DNA from: Symsagittifera roscoffensis | Lineage: Eukaryota; Xenacoelomorpha; Acoela; Convolutidae | Direction: 5' to 3' | Assembly (NCBI RefSeq): GCF_963678635.1 | Contig: NC_087067.1 | Location: forward strand, 57,080,388 to 57,144,387 | Length of the DNA stretch: 64,000 nucleotides | Part shown: positions 54,746 to 64,000 of the stretch, piece after piece | Layout of the letters: each line of letters starts with the position of its first letter | How positions within the stretch are numbered: position 1 is the first letter of the stretch | Program-made: the position numbers and the translations under genes | The notes under the pieces: generated by a model | The model's input: only the letters and a program-made list of their open reading frames with translations | Databases searched by the model: none | What the model was told of the DNA's origin: nothing

Positions 54746-55080
54746 GTCTGCAGTTTAGCTGTCAAAAATTGGCTTCGTCCAATTTTTTGGATTTCATTTT
54801 CCGGAGCCAATTCAATTTTTTCAAGTTCAAACCACCGTTTAAGTGCATCATCATAGGTTCGATCCACATGCTCCAAACCAAAGATTTCGCTCAAGGCATC
54901 TTTTGCTCCTACTGCTGAGGCTGAGAAAGCGGGTAAAGCGAGTAGACGAGCGGAGGAAACGCCCAAGCCACCTTTGGCTGCTGGGAGAACTGCTTGTAAA
55001 AACTGGTTATCATCCATTTTCTTCTTGGTGACCTTGCATAACGAATTTCTTAGTAATTTGTCGTAGCGTTCCTTTTGCAA
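54742..55080 (-). pseudogene. LINE post-RT region
   Basis: A 112-codon segment, helical, including LPAAKGGLGVSSARLLALPA, a Gly-rich motif common after the RT thumb in this LINE group. It ends where the next segment begins in another frame. Confidence 0.55.
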
Positions 55081-55144
55081 AAAAACAAGGACTCGTACGC
55101 AAAAAATATAGGAGTTTTGGCAAGCTAAAGCAGTTTTTCAGGAG

Positions 55145-55417
55145 TTAAAAACCATAATGGGCGTCTAGTTTGTCAATGACATCCGATATTTCTTCAAGCT
55201 CCCTAAATTTTTCGTCGACGAATTCTTTTCGGCAAAGTTCGCCGATTGGAGGTCCTAAAATGAGGAGTGCTTCCTTTGTTTCGATTTTTATTTTGGGGCA
55301 TATTTTTCGAAATTGTGTTAAAATTGAATTATACTGTGTACTAGTAGTCGGTCCCAAAAAACAAAGTTCGCACTTCTCAGTGTTCAAACTCAGGCCGTAA
55401 ATTTGTTCCGATTTCAA
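55145..55417 (-). pseudogene. LINE RT thumb segment
   Basis: A 90-codon segment that continues RT in another frame. GLSLNTEKCELCFLG is the conserved strand after the catalytic box. ILGPPIGELCRKEFV resembles the following L-G-x-P-x-G motif of LINE RTs. Confidence 0.65.
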
Positions 55418-56170
55418 ATGTTTTTGAAGTCTCGGAGTACTACCTTATGGTCGTCGGCTAAATTTCCATCATCTAAATACCAGATGTTAATTTTCGACTC
55501 CAACTGTTTGACTAGTGTATGAATTGTTTCCGCAGAGAGGGGTGGGGCTTCAGGATCACCTTGCTGAGTTCCGTCTTGTGACATTATGACAGAGCTTCCG
55601 TAAAAAAGGTAACTAGGTTTAGCATACGCGCAATGGGTGTAATTATATAATTCGGGGCGATTTGAATAAACATGATTCAGCATTGTTTCTCTATTTAGAG
55701 AGTTAAAGGCATTCCTAAAGTCTAGTTTTAAAAGAACAGTACATTTTGGGTTGTCATCGCGTTCAATTAGGTTTCGAAACGAGTGCGCAGCTGTTTCTGC
55801 TCCTCGTTTGGTACCGCATCCTACCTGCGCGTTTCCGAAAAAAATTTGTCGCTCGGAGAGGGCCTTGCTTCCGGCGCATTTAGACGCGATACGTCTCAGC
55901 GTGTTGCCTATGGCAATCGGTCTCAACCCTCCGTCTATTTATATGAGGGCGATAAGCTTTGCGCCAAAAAAGAAAGGTCTTAGGGGTTCGGGTATTTTGC
56001 CATCTCCAATGATGTTTATCAGCTTAGTAAGCGATTTCAAAAAATGAAGTCCTACACTGCCATTCGACTTACTAACAAGATCTTTAAAAATTTGAGGAAC
56101 TATTTTATCAGGACCTGCTGCTGATCCGTTCGGAAAAGACGTTATCGCTTTGTAAGGTCGAAATCGGTTA
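55414..56170 (-). pseudogene. LINE reverse transcriptase, finger and palm
   Basis: The upstream part (56170-55930) reads SFPNGSAAGPDKI and FFFGAKLIALI, then a TAA near 55938 interrupts, and the frame continues with DGGLRPIAIGNTLRRI. LKLDFRNAFNSLNRE supplies the first catalytic Asp, SQDGTQQGDPEAPPL is the QGxP turn, and IWYLDDGNLADD is the catalytic box near 55480. This motif set is that of a non-LTR RT. The frame ends at 55414 beside an indel. Confidence 0.8.
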
Positions 56171-56182
56171 CGAAAAAACTAT

Positions 56183-56491
56183 TCAATTTTTCTGGATTTG
56201 GACCGCAAATTTGGCTCGCTGAGGGTGCTTAGACAACAATTTTTGATAGTTATCAGTTGAAAAAGGAGCAATTTTGTCATCCGAAGCAGCAAGCCTGATT
56301 CCCCCCTTTACCTTTCCTTCATCGAGCTTACTACTTGTTAGCTTTATTCTCTGCTCGAGGTCACTCAGAGGCGGGCTCGAAATTTGGGGATGGGGTTTTG
56401 GAAGTGACACGTCATTTGCTCGAATTTTTTTATTTATCAAAGAGCTCATGCTTGTGGTCTGTTTACGTCCACTTTTTTTCGGTTGCTCCAA
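56183..56491 (-). pseudogene. LINE N-terminal linker region
   Basis: A 102-codon basic segment (KKSGRKQTTSMSSLINKK) between the finger domain and RT. No domain recognised. An exact or near-exact repeat is at 63473-63781. Confidence 0.45.
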
Positions 56492-56507
56492 AAAAACAAG
56501 AACGACG

Positions 56508-56873
56508 TTAAAAAATTAGCCATTTTGTAACATCTTCTACATTGTAGACGAAGTCATTTATTTTTTCCGACAGACTTTCCGCCAAGGGAACACGCGAGTC
56601 TTTTGGTACTCTCTTGAGTACTCGGACATTTGAGATGGTTGTATTAACATAATTGTCTAGCACTAAATCATTACCTATTGTTGCTTTATTAACAGTTTTT
56701 ACATCAACGCATAAAGGACACTGAAACCATTGGGTTTTCATAGAGTCGCTAAGAGAAATATTTACACAACTGATATGATACCAACTAGAACAACAATCAC
56801 ATCTAATCCAATTTATCAGTCCTGAAGGTTTTAAGCAACCTTTGCTTGTACACTCTTTGTTATTTTTCCTCAT
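56508..56873 (-). CDS. PHD-type zinc finger ORF of LINE
   Basis: 121 codons, ATG at 56873. Cys/His spacing fits the PHD pattern C4-H-C3: CTSKGC, then IRCDCC, WYHISC and FQCPLC (C-x4-C, C-x2-C, H-x2-C, C-x2-C). PHD fingers bind histone tails; in some LINE ORF1 proteins they may guide insertion to chromatin. A C-terminal helical stretch follows. It starts the LINE coding region, then the frame breaks at 56508. Confidence 0.65.
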   Translation of the reverse strand: MRKNNKECTSKGCLKPSGLINWIRCDCCSSWYHISCVNISLSDSMKTQWFQCPLCVDVKTVNKATIGNDLVLDNYVNTTISNVRVLKRVPKDSRVPLAESLSEKINDFVYNVEDVTKWLIF

Positions 56874-56880
56874 CTTGACT

Positions 56881-57887
56881 CAGCAGAAAGGTAAAAAAAG
56901 TGTTTTGACTGCACTTTAGGAGACTGAATTAACCCAAGATAAGCGGTTAGTGGGAATTTTGTAAATCAGCAAATAAAGTTTAAAAAAATAAAAGACAATT
57001 AAATTAGTTTAAGTTTTAAAATCGAAATAAAAAACTCAAAAACCAGGAACAATCTCTCCCGAGATCAGTAGGTCCAGCGGTTCACCACCAGACTCTTCAA
57101 GCCAGTTGCAGTTTCCTACTTCCCCACAGAAAGCCACTTGACAGACCTGTCTCTAAAATCCCTTAGAGGGCGCTGTTGTCTAGGGAATGAGCAATTTCGT
57201 CAGCTGTAGGGTTGTGAGTCACGGGTGCCAATTGTGAGTCACAGGTGCCCATTCCCTAAGCAATATCTTTCGAATGATATAAAAAAATGGCTAGTTAAAG
57301 GTCGAAACTTCTCTGAAGAAAAAAAACCCACCCCGAGCACAAACATTCTGTTACTTTCACATTGAAAGTCGGAACAATAAGGGGTCTTTCTTAATGTTGT
57401 TAAGACTTTCCTATTCTTATTCAGCAGACAAAGTTTCCTTTACTCGTAAATAGGTTTATTATTTTAAATATAGGAGACACACATCAAATATAGAACATGA
57501 TAGTAATAGTGATGGCAATGGGGATCGTTTGGTATATTTTCGCTTGGATTATACACTGTACAGTTTCATATTTTCACTATTCCGTCTGATGGTTAAACCA
57601 ATCAGAAAGAGACAACATATGTCGCAACGTTTGCTTTTGGTGATTGTTTATCAACCGAGCAAACACATAACTTCAAGCTAGCATATGATAGAAGTTTAAG
57701 AATTGTGTTTCTGATTTCAATTCAGAACATAATAATCGAAGTAATAAATATATGTTGAGTTAAGTAGCTAGCTAGCTTAGAAGAATGTTTGAACTGTTTA
57801 TTGCAATCGTCAAGAAGAGAATTCGATTAACGAACAACCCCATACCACCACTTTTCAATCTCAAAATAATCAATTTTTTAGCCCACG
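56881..57887. other. LINE 5' flank and unassigned DNA
   Basis: About 1 kb without a gene. A short direct repeat, GTGAGTCAC(A/G)GGTGCC, occurs twice near 57217-57250. The LINE 5' end is somewhere near 56900-57000 and cannot be fixed. Confidence 0.4.
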
Positions 57888-58490
57888 ATGAGCAGACAAA
57901 TTAGATCCCTCCATCGCTCAAATTCCCACGCAGCCAACCTCCAAACTCAAATCCCAAATATCCCACTTTTTGCTTTTCCGCCACCCGACTCACCAGTTAT
58001 TAATGTACCATCAAGCACGAATTCTGATACTAAATCAGAAATTTCAATTTTTCACACCATCTCACAATTTAATAACTCCAATGTAGAGACTCCCGACGAA
58101 TTCGCAGACTCCGAACCATCTCCCTCTACCCATACCCAGACCAACACTTCAGTTTTTTCAAAAACCCTCTTTCAACCCATTCAAGCCAATAATCCATTCC
58201 CATCACGTTCCACTCCTTCTCACGCTTCCCAAGTGACCCCAACCTATTCTCAATTTAACTCCAACAGATCGAATAATAACTGCCCAGATAAAATACAAAT
58301 ATCTGAAGAACTACAAATTTTTATTCAGAACATCTGCCAGCACTAACCGAGCTTACCGAACTTTTAAGAGAAAGTTTCCAAATCACCCATTCAAAACTAA
58401 ACCCGGAACAGCCAGAGAATATATCAACCACCCAGACCATACTAACACAGCAAAACACATTCAAGTAACCCTACCTTTATTTCCACAATA
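57888..58490 (+). pseudogene. Unrecognised Ser/Pro/Asn-rich ORF
   Basis: An ATG at 57888 opens 152 codons of Ser/Thr/Pro/Asn-rich, apparently disordered protein beginning MSRQIRSLHRSNSHAANLQ. After the stop at 58344-58346 another frame carries on with HLPALTELTELLRESFQIT and an Asn/Thr/Gln-rich tail to about 58466, so one protein was probably broken by an indel. The layout (disordered N-terminus then helix) is like a retrotransposon ORF1 or Gag start, but no motif proves it. The microsatellite follows. Confidence 0.35.
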
Positions 58491-58517
58491 TACCCTAAAT
58501 ACTTCTACCACTACTAA

Positions 58518-58578
58518 CTATCTATCTATCTACCTAACTACCTATCTAACTATCTATCTATCTATCTTTCTATCTATA

Positions 58579-58632
<54 letters not shown>

Positions 58633-58689
58633 GCTATCTATCAAGCTATCTAGCTATCTAGCTATCTATCTATCTATCTATCTATCTAC

Positions 58690-58737
<48 letters not shown>

Positions 58738-58745
58738 ATATCTAA

Positions 58746-58813
<68 letters not shown>

Positions 58814-58821
58814 ATATCTAT

Positions 58822-58861
<40 letters not shown>

Positions 58862-58862
58862 A

Positions 58863-58903
<41 letters not shown>
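58518..58903. repeat. (TATC)n microsatellite
   Basis: About 385 bp of TATC tetranucleotide with a few variants (TAGC, TATA, TACC). It ends sharply at 58904 against family-B sequence (GGGCAGTCCC, matching 14572). Confidence 0.95.
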
Positions 58904-61195
58904 GGGCAGTCCCTCCAAGTCAGCAAATCTCAAGGCCGTCGTGGAGCTGAAATTTATGCTAGCGGCTATCAACCAGTCTACGCCGGTTATCGAGTACAAT
59001 CTGCTGACGGATAGCATCGCTCCATTCAGCATCCTCCTTGCATTTTCGATGAAGCTTACTCTCTGGAGGTCCAGCTTCATCAGTTTGTCTTTGTATATAT
59101 GCCAGGGAGACGGTATGGGTCTCGACCACATCAATGAGCCTCTGCTCGGTCTCTCCTCTCGACTGGTACTCGTCGTCTCCGATCTAGTGTCCGATCTAGA
59201 TGTGCCTGCTGTCTCTTCGATTGGGTTGACCGGTCCTATCCTTCTCCTAGGATGAATAGTCCTCCTCATCGGTGCTTCTCCCAATCGATCCTGTACGTCT
59301 GTTCTTCGACCCGGTTCGCTGGAGCTTTGTTGCCTGTATTTCGTGACGGCCGGGACCGTACCCAAGCGTGTTTCCAAGCTAGGAGGCACAAAGGTGGTAA
59401 TCACCGCGTCACTCACCGTTCCTTCTTCCTTCAGCACTCCTGTGTCAAAGAGTTCTGCTTCCAGCTCGTCCAACCGCTCTTGGAAGACTCGATTCAACCA
59501 AGCTTGTCCTTCAATGCTGTCGAATTGGATGCCCTCCGTGGTCAGTCTGGCCTGATCCATGGCTCTCAACTCATGTTCGATGTCCATGAGGATCATTCTT
59601 CCGGCATTTCGGCTTGCTAGGTTCCTCAAGATGTTGTTCCATCTGACGACTCCCTCGTTGTGCCTTCTTCCTGATGCTGTCAGGCTTCTCGCGTTCATTG
59701 GCACATTGCAAACGGTCAGTACCGCGCAACTGAATTTCTGCCAGAGGGTAGTAAACAAACACACCATCATTGACTCCCATAGTGCTTCCTGCTCGTCTGA
59801 ATCTCTGCAGATGTCATTCGTCCCAACTAAGATCATCACATTGGGAATCCTCCCTGGATTCATCAGTTCCACCATCCGATATAATTGGGCTATCGTCGCT
59901 CCTCCAAAGGCCATCACCGTGGTGACCCACGAGGTCCTCAAATTTGACAGCACTCTGACCAAGCTGTCTCACAGTATCAGATGAGATGTCCCGAGTGGTG
60001 GTTGGTGCAGGTTCACAGCCGGGCTCCAGGTAGCTCGATTGAAGCAGGCCCTCGGATCTGTCTCCGGAACTCGCGTGAAATTATATTTCAATTGATTATT
60101 CTTCTGCACGTCTATTATGCGAGACACTTTCTTCGCCGGCATCTTTCGTACTTTCCTCTGTGGGATTCTCGAGCTCCCCATGAGTGGTGTCACGTTACTT
60201 ATCCCTTGTCTGATCACGGTCTGGGAGAGTTGTACTCTGCCCGTATCGTCAATCGTTCCATAGGGTGCAGTCACCCCGGAACCTGGCGCATTCTTGTTAG
60301 CGACCAGTCGTCCAGCTGTCTCTATCAACTTCCTGACTGTCTGTTCTACGAAGGGATCACCCAAGGTGTCACTAGGATCCGGGATTGTTACTCGATTTGT
60401 CTCTGCTGGCGGCTGTGTCTCCGTTGTTTGACTCATTTCTCGAGGCGTCAAGAGCTTCATCGGGGACTGCCCACGAGGAATATCCCTTGCAGGTATCACT
60501 TTCTCCGCGGCCGTTGTCAACGCCACCTGCTCCGATCACTCTTTGTATTCCTGCCTCAAGCGCTCAATCTCTTGACCCTGCTTTTTGTTGCAGTCTTCAA
60601 ACAACTTTCTCCACATGTCCCGATCTTCCTCCATCTGGAGCATGCTTCTGGTCATCTCGTCCAGCTCCTTCTTTGTACTTTTCAGCTCATCGTTCATCTC
60701 ATCCAGATCTTGCATGGTTTGGTTCGTCTGAACCTTCTGTGCTACTTTCGCCCTTTTTAGTGGCACAGCTGCTCTCAGTGGTGAACCAGACGAGGTCGCC
60801 TCGCTGTTCATCTCCTGATGCATTCTCGTCAGCCCAGGTTTGGGCTTGAAGGGCATTGGCATCTCACCTGGTTGGTAGGTCCTAGAACTTCTCAATCCAG
60901 GCTCATTCGCCAAGTCACTCCCTGAGAGAGACCCGTTTCTCCACCTCATCACTCTCATGTTCGGGCGGTCTAGTACTCCTCTTTTTCCATATGCTGCCAT
61001 CAACAGGACTTCCGTGGGGCGGTCCCCACAGTTGTCGTGCCCCAAGATGTTGATCAGGGCGGTCAGCAACATGACCACCTCTGGGTCCTCCAGAGCGAAG
61101 TCTCGTTCGATCAGCCGACGATAGATCGCATCTACCATCGGTCCTACATATGCCTCTGCCAGGTCCATCAAATCATCCATGTTGAAGTTGTCCAT
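58904..61195 (-). pseudogene. SGNH hydrolase protein, broken copy (family B)
   Basis: Copy of 14359-16851 lacking the last 70 codons. Three open segments: 61195-60536 (N-terminus and coiled coil), 60526-59969 and 59962-58898. A CGA-to-TGA change near 60536 and a GGA-to-TGA change at 59969-59971 separate them. The second removes the Gly just before the catalytic Asp-Ser pair, so this copy cannot make a full enzyme. Block III (VGTNDICRD) and the rest are largely kept, but the block V region reads TEGIQFD instead of TDGIHFD, losing the His. Confidence 0.8.
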
Positions 61196-61589
61196 TCTAT
61201 TCTTTTCAAGTTTGATTTGATTCGATTCGATATCTGACTCAAGTCAGTTATTAAATGATCAATCAGGATCTAGAAAAGAAGTCACAAATATCACACTTTT
61301 CTGTTTCACCTTAACATATATCGTTAAAATTTGCTTAAAGACAGTTCAGATAAAAGGATATTCATCCTAAAATTTATCAAAATCAATTGGTTTCTGAAAT
61401 TTTGGAATTCGACCTCAGATTGGACAGTCCAAACTTTGGATCTATTCCCAAGATCGTCATTTAGTTGTTCATGGTCACTAACCCCTACTTACCCATGATC
61501 TTAATAACCTAACACATAACATAACATAACACACATATCACATATTACATACAACTTAGTCTTTGGCCTAACACCCTCTCGCACATCAC
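61196..61589 (-). other. Spacer between pol and SGNH ORF, second copy
   Basis: Equivalent to 16852-17261; non-coding, near identical, with a shorter ACATA run. Confidence 0.5.
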
Positions 61590-62478
61590 TCAGCCTATAC
61601 TTAAGTAATATTCCTTATGTAGGTATACTTGTATATTCGTATCAGAGAATATCACGTGTACAAGCGCGTACAATTCCCGAGGATGCAGTCTTCCTCTGTT
61701 TGGATCGTACATTGGAAGCGAGAGCTCCTTCACGTCCATTTCGACAAGGAAGTCCCTCAGCCTCGTCAAGGACATGACTAGGTTTTCTGGGCCCACGTGC
61801 TGCTTCTCTGTCGCCCTCGCACCAAGAAGCATAAGTATTTTCCCGGTGTCTGCGACACCGCCTGAGGTAAGGCTGCTACGCCCCTATCCCTGGTCTTTGC
61901 TTCCAAAGGAATTCCACGTTTTTGTTTTCCCTCTTAAAATCTGCCGCTAGCGCTGTCCTAAAACTCATGTCTGCGGTGATCGCTATCGCACATGTTCTGT
62001 TTGTGAGTATGAAATCACTGTCTGTTAGTATTATGTTACTGGAATATTCATTTGGTAAATTAAAATATGACTCAACTACCCTGCCTATTTCAGGTTTCTT
62101 AGGTTCTTCGCCTGTTTCTGCTTCTAAGTCTCCTGTTTCTCTTGTTATTCTTAAATTTTTTATTATCAAGTTTTCAGTGTGGGTAAGTCCTAACCCCACT
62201 CCCCGGACAAAAATATCCATCGACGTCCCCGTCGATCGCATACCGGGTATCAAGTCAAGGTTAAAAGCTGGAATGAGTAGTCGTCCTTCCTGGGCAGCCC
62301 AGGAAGGATCATCTCGTTCGGTCTTGATGTATTTCATGCTTTCACGATCTACGTCTTGAATCGTGACGCTGGTGTCCTCTGGATCCGAGGTCGTTTCATT
62401 CAGCCACTCTAAGACATGCAGGTTCGTCAAGTCTTGTTCATATGACTGCTGTTGCTCGTCGTCGAATTCTACCTCGGG
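61590..62478 (-). pseudogene. Pol tail with macro-like domain, second copy (family B)
   Basis: Equivalent to 17262-18000. It retains about 130 bp that the first copy lost, giving the end of the macro-like domain: LTRLRDFLVEMDVKELSLPM, then YDPNRGRLH and SDTNIQVYLH. One-base deletions near 61883 and 61827 break the frame before this part, so neither copy is intact. The upstream segment (62465-61876) keeps the N-terminal strands of the domain. Confidence 0.6.
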
Positions 62479-63196
62479 TATGACCGATTGGGACAGATAT
62501 TTTCCACAGGTGATGGGAGCATATAATAGCACGCAACACTCCACCACTGGAGTCAGTCCACACAAGATGCTAACTGGATACGAAAAGTCTTTACCCTTAA
62601 CCTTCTTCTACCCAGAATATGAGGGGAAGAAAACGTCCCCACAGGTCTACGTGAGGGATGTGATCAGACGCCAACAGGAGTTGAACGATTTGTGTAGACG
62701 AAACACTCAGCAGGCACATGCAAGGCAGAGGAAAAAATTCGACAAGAAAGCAGATGGTGCAAAGGCGTACTCGGTGGGAGACTACGTATGGGTATTTCAG
62801 AACGTTATACCACCGAAAGGGACCAAGAAGCTCCTAAAAAAGGGGAGGGGACCCTTCATGATTACAGAGGTGCACCAGGAGGGACGCTTTTATAGACTGA
62901 GTACTGGCCGAGCCGCCCACTACGAGAACAACAAGCCACACAATCCATCGACAGAAGACTGGTGTATACCTGGAGACATGGAAGAAGGGGATTATCTGAT
63001 GATGAATCCTGCTTGTGAGGTCAATGAAAAAGGCACCAGGGAGAAGAACGATGGAAACGAAGTCGTAGAGGAAGATACGGATACATCGCTGGACCTGGAT
63101 CCAAACGAACAGATCGAAGCGGACGATGAAACCTTACTCTACGCAGAGGAAGATTGGCGGGATCCCGAACAGATAGAGGTTCCCAAGATAGAGGTT
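62479..63196 (+). pseudogene. Integrase C-terminal part, inverted (family B)
   Basis: The plus-strand frame starts at MTDWDRYFPQVMGAYNSTQ, past the catalytic Glu. It runs uninterrupted through the linker helix (QQAHARQRKKFDKKADGAKA) and the GPF/Y module (GRGPFMITEVHQEGRFYRL) into the acidic tail. It lacks the one-base deletion of the first copy and so shows the native frame of this region. It stops at a junction with LINE sequence at about 63197. Confidence 0.8.
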
Positions 63197-64000
63197 CCCA
63201 TGGCAATCGGTCTCAACCCTCCGTCTATTTATATGAGGGCGATAAGCTTTGCGCCAAAAAAGAAAGGTCTTAGGGGTTCGGGTATTTTGCCATCTCCAAT
63301 GATGTTTATCAGCTTAGTAAGCGATTTCAAAAAATGAAGTCCTACACTGCCATTCGACTTACTAACAAGATCTTTAAAAATTTGAGGAACTATTTTATCA
63401 GGACCTGCTGCTGATCCGTTCGGAAAAGACGTTATCGCTTTGTAAGGTCGAAATCGGTTACGAAAAAACTATTCAATTTTTCTGGATTTGGACCGCAAAT
63501 TTGGCTCGCTGAGGGTGCTTAGACAACAATTTTTGATAGTTATCAGTTGAAAAAGGAGCAATTTTGTCATCCGAAGCAGCAAGCCTGATTCCCCCCTTTA
63601 CCTTTCCTTCATCGAGCTTACTACTTGTTAGCTTTATTCTCTGCTCGAGGTCACTCAGAGGCGGGCTCGAAATTTGGGGATGGGGTTTTGGAAGTGACAC
63701 GTCATTTGCTCGAATTTTTTTATTTATCAAAGAGCTCATGCTTGTGGTCTGTTTACGTCCACTTTTTTTCGGTTGCTCCAAAAAAACAAGAACGACGTTA
63801 AAAAATTAGCCATTTTGTAACATCTTCTACATTGTAGACGAAGTCATTTATTTTTTCCGACAGACTTTCCGCCAAGGGAACACGCGAGTCTTTTGGTACT
63901 CTCTTGAGTACTCGGACATTTGAGATGGTTGTATTAACATAATTGTCTAGCACTAAATCATTACCTATTGTTGCTTTATTAACAGGTTTTACATCAACGC
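63197..64000 (-). repeat. Repeat of LINE segment 55909-56712
   Basis: Nearly identical to 55909-56712 (offset 7288; one difference noted, TTTTT against GTTTT, near 63986), continuing off the right edge. It includes the RT start and the linker ORF (63473-63781). At the left junction the string AGATAGAGGTTCCCA is doubled. Confidence 0.85.

Larger units (their letters stand above)
54390..56880 (-). mobile_element. Non-LTR retrotransposon (LINE), interrupted and decayed
   Basis: Minus-strand series of coding segments: PHD-type finger, linker, RT, thumb, C-terminal zinc motif. Its 3' end is cut at 54390 by the family-D LTR. The left part should continue beyond the assembly gap. I cannot assign it to a named clade from memory. 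Part of it is repeated at 63197-64000. Confidence 0.75.
58904..63196 (-). mobile_element. Second family-B copy, truncated and folded back
   Basis: 58904-62478 matches 14572-18000 in the same (minus) orientation. At about 62478 the sequence turns to the plus strand and runs through integrase C-terminus (62479-63196). No LTR is attached. The left edge is the microsatellite and the right edge the LINE repeat. Confidence 0.85.

Overview
This is a eukaryotic, metazoan-like window made almost entirely of decayed transposable elements. The evidence is a Ras-family exon ending in a GTAAGT splice donor, long AT-rich non-coding stretches, a (TATC)n microsatellite, one 23-base assembly gap and several nested retrotransposons. 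I cannot name the phylum. Nearly all real coding sequence is on the minus strand, and nearly every reading frame is broken by in-frame stops or one-base indels.

Layout. 1-6340: the 5' half of an LTR retrotransposon (family A, minus strand). From right to left it has an LTR-like unit with long inverted arms, a tRNA-Asn-type primer site, a leader with short tandem arrays, a small upstream ORF, gag, and the start of pol running off the left edge. 6630-21711: a 15.1 kb element (family B, minus) with 0.92 kb LTRs. It has lost gag, protease, RT and RNase H. It keeps integrase, a divergent macro-domain-like pol C-terminus, and an 8.5 kb reading frame after pol that starts with an SGNH (GDSL-type) hydrolase module. 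21889-22692: a hAT-like MITE with a perfect 8-bp target duplication. 22977-23157: one Ras-family exon whose partner exons I cannot find. 25250-38312: a Ty3/Gypsy-like element (family C, minus) with gag, protease, RT, RNase H and integrase, and a TARG1/OARD1-like macro domain after integrase. It is bounded by 3.56-kb direct repeats that contain the pol tail and the macro domain. 39125-41330: a rearranged family-B remnant. 41437-42163: a Tc1/mariner-like MITE. 44057-44079: assembly gap. 44080-54389: the 5' part of a fourth LTR element (family D, minus, LTR ends and primer site like B). It has a 3.75-kb internal direct duplication and a palindromic junction, and it is inserted in a LINE. 54390-56880: that non-LTR retrotransposon (PHD-type finger, RT, C-terminal zinc motif). 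57888-58490: an unrecognised ORF. 58518-58903: a microsatellite. 58904-63196: a second, truncated and folded-back family-B copy. 63197-64000: a repeat of part of the LINE.

Main points. Two LTR element families (B and C) each carry a macro-domain module at the same place, at the C-terminal end of pol after integrase. The C copy keeps both residues that act in TARG1; the B copy appears to have lost them. Family B also carries an esterase-like SGNH domain. This suggests retroelements that bring ADP-ribose-handling and esterase modules with them, which I do not know as a described system. Head-to-head palindromic junctions recur in families A, B and D, pointing to a shared fold-back mechanism or to an assembly artefact that must be excluded.
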